Shown here piece by piece: positions 15,226 through 18,396 of a stretch of 18,396 nucleotides of DNA; positions within the stretch are counted from its first letter, which is position 1; every line of letters starts with the position of its first letter. The position numbers and the translations under genes are program-made. Under the pieces are notes generated by a model. That model was not told the origin of the DNA. It ran no database searches and worked only from the letters and a program-made list of their open reading frames with translations. Origin of the DNA: Commensalibacter sp963921845 (GTDB lineage Bacteria; Pseudomonadota; Alphaproteobacteria; Acetobacterales; Acetobacteraceae); assembly GCF_963921845.1 (NCBI RefSeq), contig NZ_CAWUGZ010000121.1, positions 1 through 18,396 of the forward strand, written 5' to 3'.

Positions 15226-16638
15226 TTACTCATTATTCATCGCTTTAAGAATAAGTATTCTCCAGTTTTGTTTAATAGATTTGGGTACAAGTACATAAGT
15301 ACAACTAATAAAACAAAACCACGAAAAGCCAATATAAAGAGCAATCCTTGTACTGGACTGTAACGTTAAGGTAAGAACAGTAGCACCTAAAAAAAGAATA
15401 CATATCCAGCATGACAACATTCCCCCGGGCAATTTGAAAGCAGATTGTATATGCCTATGGTGATATTTTTTTCGATATTTTATATAAGACAACATAATCA
15501 AAAACCAGGTAAATAAACATATAGTAGTGGCCACTGAAGCAACAAGAATAAATACATCAACAATATTTTTATTACCAATGATGAGTAAAATTACAGAAGA
15601 GAGCAAGCAAAGACAAGAAAACCTTAATCCGTTTATAGGAACCGAAGAATTCGATAATTTAGTAAAAAATCTAGGCGCTTTTTTTAACAAGGCCAAACCA
15701 TATAACATGCGACTGGTCGAAAACATGCCACTATTGGTCGAAGAAGCGGCTGAAGTCATTACTACAATATAGACTAAAGCTGCGGCTGAAGGTAAACCAG
15801 CAAACAAGAAAAGAACGATAAATGGACTTTGATTCGGATCAATACTATGCCAAGGAATCACTGATAAAATCACCATAACGGAAAGCACATAAAACATCAA
15901 AATACGCAACGGTATGTTATTGATTGCTTTAGGCAAATTTTTATGAGGATCTTTGGATTCAGCAGCAACCGTCCCAACAAGTTCAACTCCAATAAATGCA
16001 AATGTTGCACTTTGAAATCCAGCCAAGAACCCCTGAAAACCGTTTGGAAATAATTCTCCATTATTAAATATATTTTTTAACGACGAAACTTCACCCGAGG
16101 GAGATCTAAACGAAATAACAATGAATATACAACCAACAATAACCAGCACACAAATCGCTAAAACTTTGATAACAGCGAACCAAAACTCCATTTCTCCAAA
16201 TAATTTTACCGTGAGTCGATTGAGCATATAAAATAAAGCGATACATACCAACGCGGGTATCCAACTGGGCAAGCTGGGGAAAAACATTTTTGTATAACCT
16301 GAAATTGCGATAAGATCAGCAATACCAATGACAACCCAACATAACCAATAGGACCAGCCCAGCACATAGCCAGCAAATGGACCCAACAATTCACTTACAA
16401 AATCAAGAAAAGATTTATATCTTAAATTCGAAAGCAAAATTTCGCCTAACGCTCGCATTACTAAAAAAACTATGCTACCAATTAAAAAATAAATCAAAAT
16501 AATGGACGGACCAGCCAAATGAATAGTACTACCTGCTCCTAAAAATAACCCAGTTCCAATGCAACCTCCAATGGCAATAAGTTGAATATGACGGTTACTC
16601 AAATTCCTTTTTAAAGAACCGTTATAATTTTGATCCAT
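15226..16638 (-). CDS. cycA: D-serine/D-alanine/glycine permease, CycA-like
   Basis: A proton-coupled amino acid importer of the AAT subgroup in the APC superfamily, in the inner membrane. It is 470 residues long, the same as E. coli CycA, with about 12 membrane helices. Blocks recalled from CycA recur through the whole length: NRHIQLIAIGGCIGTGLF (15-32), AGPSII (42-47), VMRALGEILLSNL (60-72, then YKSFLDF), KLFGEMEFWFAVIK (145-158), FAFIGVELVGTVAAESKDP (about 213-231), and TSAASSTNSGMFSTSRMLYGLA (about 294-315). AAGGGG lies 4 bases before ATG 16638. It is a single gene, divergent from the helicase. In E. coli this transporter also takes up D-cycloserine. A different neutral amino acid as substrate remains possible, since AAT members are hard to tell apart by sequence. 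Confidence 0.88.
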   Translation of the reverse strand: MDQNYNGSLKRNLSNRHIQLIAIGGCIGTGLFLGAGSTIHLAGPSIILIYFLIGSIVFLVMRALGEILLSNLRYKSFLDFVSELLGPFAGYVLGWSYWLCWVVIGIADLIAISGYTKMFFPSLPSWIPALVCIALFYMLNRLTVKLFGEMEFWFAVIKVLAICVLVIVGCIFIVISFRSPSGEVSSLKNIFNNGELFPNGFQGFLAGFQSATFAFIGVELVGTVAAESKDPHKNLPKAINNIPLRILMFYVLSVMVILSVIPWHSIDPNQSPFIVLFLFAGLPSAAALVYIVVMTSAASSTNSGMFSTSRMLYGLALLKKAPRFFTKLSNSSVPINGLRFSCLCLLSSVILLIIGNKNIVDVFILVASVATTICLFTWFLIMLSYIKYRKKYHHRHIQSAFKLPGGMLSCWICILFLGATVLTLTLQSSTRIALYIGFSWFCFISCTYVLVPKSIKQNWRILILKAMNNE

Positions 16639-16691
16639 ATAACCCCTTAACTGCTAAAACTATGTTTAATTTGTTTTACTTTTTTATCAAA

Positions 16692-16714
16692 GTATAAAGA
16701 CTCTTTATCTATAC
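16692..16714. promoter_or_regulatory. Palindromes upstream of cycA, possible operator
   Basis: ATAAAGA (16694-16700), a central C, and TCTTTAT (16702-16708) form a perfect 15-base palindrome. GTATA (16692-16696) and TATAC (16710-16714) form a second, overlapping inverted repeat about a different centre. On the minus strand TATACT (complement of 16691-16696) could be the cycA -10 element, about 53 bases before the start codon, so a protein bound here would block the promoter. No regulator is identified. Confidence 0.4.
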
Positions 16715-16753
16715 CCTAAGCACTTCGATGATTTTAAGTTATTTGGCTCATAA

Positions 16754-16782
16754 CTGTTAATTACACAATAAAAATCTATAAT
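16754..16782 (+). promoter_or_regulatory. Possible promoter for the helicase gene
   Basis: A consensus -10 TATAAT (16777-16782) is preceded, after 17 bases, by CTGTTA (16754-16759), a poor -35 match. It lies 51 bases before the helicase ATG, in the 195-bp gap shared with cycA. Confidence 0.35.
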
Positions 16783-16833
16783 CTTTTTATGTTTTCTTTA
16801 TCGAAACAAAATCATTCCTGACAGTTTATATCA

Positions 16834-18396
16834 ATGAATCATAAACGCGTTCGGGCTCTTTTAGGGCCAACCAATACAGGAAAAACCCATTACGCTCTAG
16901 AGCGTATGCTAGCTTACCCCTCAGGTATCATTGGATTTCCGTTACGATTGCTCGCTAAGGAAAATTATGTTCGAATGAGTCAAAGAAAGGGTTGCGAACA
17001 TATAGCACTCATCACAGGCGAAGAAAAAATTATCCCCCCTAAAGCCAAATGGTATTCCTGCACTGTAGAAGCCATGCCAACCCATATTCCAGTAGATTTT
17101 ATTGCGATAGATGAAATCCAACTCTGCGCCGATCCCCATCGAGGTCATATTTTTACGCATAGGCTATTGCATCGTCGTGGGAACGAAGAAACATTGTTTT
17201 TAGGGGCCGAAACCATTGGACCCATACTAAAACGACTTATATCGGGCATCGAAATTGAAACCAGGCCTAGATTATCTTCGTTGCTCTTTAGTGGTTATAA
17301 CAAACTAACCAAGCTCCCACCACGCAGCGCCGTAATTGCATTTTCAGCTAACGAGGTCTACGCGTTAGCTGAACTCATTAAACGACAGCATGGCGGATGT
17401 GCCATTATAATGGGCAGATTATCGCCCAAAACACGTAATGCCCAAATGCAGTTGTATCAAAATAAAGAGGTTAACTATTTGGTAGCAACCGATGCCGTTG
17501 GTATGGGGTTAAACATGGACGTTAACCATATTGCTTTTGCCAACCTTGCTAAATTTGATGGTTATCACTATCGCAATTTAAATTCTTCAGAAGCGGCACA
17601 AATTGCAGGCAGAGCAGGAAGAGGTTTTAAAAATGGTTTTTTCGGAACAACTGGAAATTGTACCACTTTCAGCACACAGATAATTCAAGACATTGAAACA
17701 CACCAATTCAACTCCTTAAAACAACTTTTTTGGCGTAATCATCTTCTAGATTTTACCAGCCCCGCCCAACTTTTCAATTCTCTTACTCAAAAACCTTTAC
17801 CTACATATCTTAAAGCAGGAGCCCCTGCTTCCGATTTACAATGTTTAATTTATTTAATTCAAGATCCAGAAATTATACAATTATGCAATAGTTCACAAAA
17901 AACAAAATTATTGTGGGAAAATTGCCAAATACCTGATTTTAAAAAAATAGGTTTAGAACAACACGCTAAAATCTGTAAAAAAACGTTTCTTTTTCTGCTT
18001 CAATACGGCTGTATACCTGAACCTTGGTTTCAACATCATATGCATCACCTTAATTGTGATCAAGGTGATATTGATACTTTAATGCAACGTTTATCAGGGA
18101 TACGTATTTGCTCGTACATCGCTACAAAAAATAATTGGCTGAAAAATGCCATCTATTGGCAAAAACAAACAAAAGAAGTTGAAAATAATTTATCGGACGC
18201 CTTACATGAACAATTGATGAACCGTTTTATCAATCAACGTGTCACAATGCTTTTCAAAAATTTAAAAAACCACAATAAGTCTGAATTATATACTTTTTTC
18301 AGCCAATCTGGAGATATTTTTATTGAGGGGCATCTCATAGGAAAAGTAACAGGTTTTACATTTAAAATTTTTAAACATTACCCAGAAGATGAGAAG
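16834..18396 (+). CDS. SUV3-like superfamily 2 helicase, 3' end cut off by window edge
   Basis: An NTP-dependent RNA/DNA helicase related to mitochondrial SUV3, which works in RNA turnover. I translated 521 codons by hand from ATG 16834; the frame is open to the edge. Helicase motifs are GPTNTGKTHY (11-20, Walker A), IAIDEIQLCADPHRGH (about 90-105, with DEIQ as motif II), FLGAET (about 122-127, motif III region), LVATDAVGMGLNM (about 217-229, motif V) and QIAGRAGRG (about 256-264, motif VI). The part after about residue 290 is divergent. Alphaproteobacteria commonly carry one such gene, which is longer (often 700-1000 residues), so a C-terminal part probably lies outside. No clear Shine-Dalgarno precedes the ATG, though the protein sequence fits the family start well. 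It is divergent from cycA. Confidence 0.92.
   Translation, partial: MNHKRVRALLGPTNTGKTHYALERMLAYPSGIIGFPLRLLAKENYVRMSQRKGCEHIALITGEEKIIPPKAKWYSCTVEAMPTHIPVDFIAIDEIQLCADPHRGHIFTHRLLHRRGNEETLFLGAETIGPILKRLISGIEIETRPRLSSLLFSGYNKLTKLPPRSAVIAFSANEVYALAELIKRQHGGCAIIMGRLSPKTRNAQMQLYQNKEVNYLVATDAVGMGLNMDVNHIAFANLAKFDGYHYRNLNSSEAAQIAGRAGRGFKNGFFGTTGNCTTFSTQIIQDIETHQFNSLKQLFWRNHLLDFTSPAQLFNSLTQKPLPTYLKAGAPASDLQCLIYLIQDPEIIQLCNSSQKTKLLWENCQIPDFKKIGLEQHAKICKKTFLFLLQYGCIPEPWFQHHMHHLNCDQGDIDTLMQRLSGIRICSYIATKNNWLKNAIYWQKQTKEVENNLSDALHEQLMNRFINQRVTMLFKNLKNHNKSELYTFFSQSGDIFIEGHLIGKVTGFTFKIFKHYPEDEK

Noticed and set aside
15527..15772. 81-codon open frame on the plus strand
   Set aside because: It is antisense to cycA, whose protein sequence is highly conserved there.
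16942..17160. 72-codon open frame on the minus strand
   Set aside because: It is antisense to the helicase motif II region.
1..18396. CRISPR array, tRNA, rRNA, insertion sequence, prophage or defence system
   Set aside because: I looked for regularly spaced repeats, cloverleaf sequences, transposase or integrase motifs and toxin-antitoxin pairs and saw none; all long frames are explained by housekeeping or envelope genes.

Overview
The window is an AT-rich stretch of a bacterial chromosome, densely packed with housekeeping genes. The gene families point to an alphaproteobacterium: an HdaA-type DnaA-like regulator with a beta-clamp motif, the SUV3-like DEAD-family helicase common in this class, a compact Ndk, and hdaA-ppk-ppx divergent from purM-purN. 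From general knowledge of gene order I think the acetic acid bacteria (Acetobacteraceae) are most likely, and the low GC would suit an insect-associated member such as Commensalibacter. That placement is inference and was not tested. I see no phage, IS, CRISPR, tRNA or rRNA.

Region 1 (1-6480): hdaA, ppk and ppx (cut by the left edge) run leftward. They handle regulatory inactivation of DnaA and the making and breaking of polyphosphate. Divergent from hdaA, purM and purN run rightward and supply two purine-synthesis steps; a hairpin terminator follows purN.

Region 2 (6550-9030): a YheS-like ABC-F ATPase reads leftward and ndk reads rightward from a start about 110 bp away.

Region 3 (9089-13846): a small surface-polysaccharide module. 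A nucleotide-sugar 4,6-dehydratase of the WbpM/CapD type, a WbpE-like sugar aminotransferase and a small unknown membrane protein form a leftward operon. A WbpL-like polyprenyl-phosphate sugar-1-phosphate transferase reads rightward from a start only 16 bp away. Together they could make an amino-sugar nucleotide and load the first sugar onto undecaprenyl phosphate.

Region 4 (13858-16833): a secreted protein of unknown function, a short MarR-type regulator and a CycA-like D-serine/D-alanine/glycine permease, all leftward, with AT-rich spacers that carry inverted repeats.

Region 5 (16834-18396): the first 521 codons of a SUV3-like RNA/DNA helicase, cut by the right edge.

I found no convincing new system. 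The most worthwhile leads are the two uncharacterised exported or membrane proteins, the tightly divergent start region of the polysaccharide genes, and the unassigned palindromes near marR and cycA.
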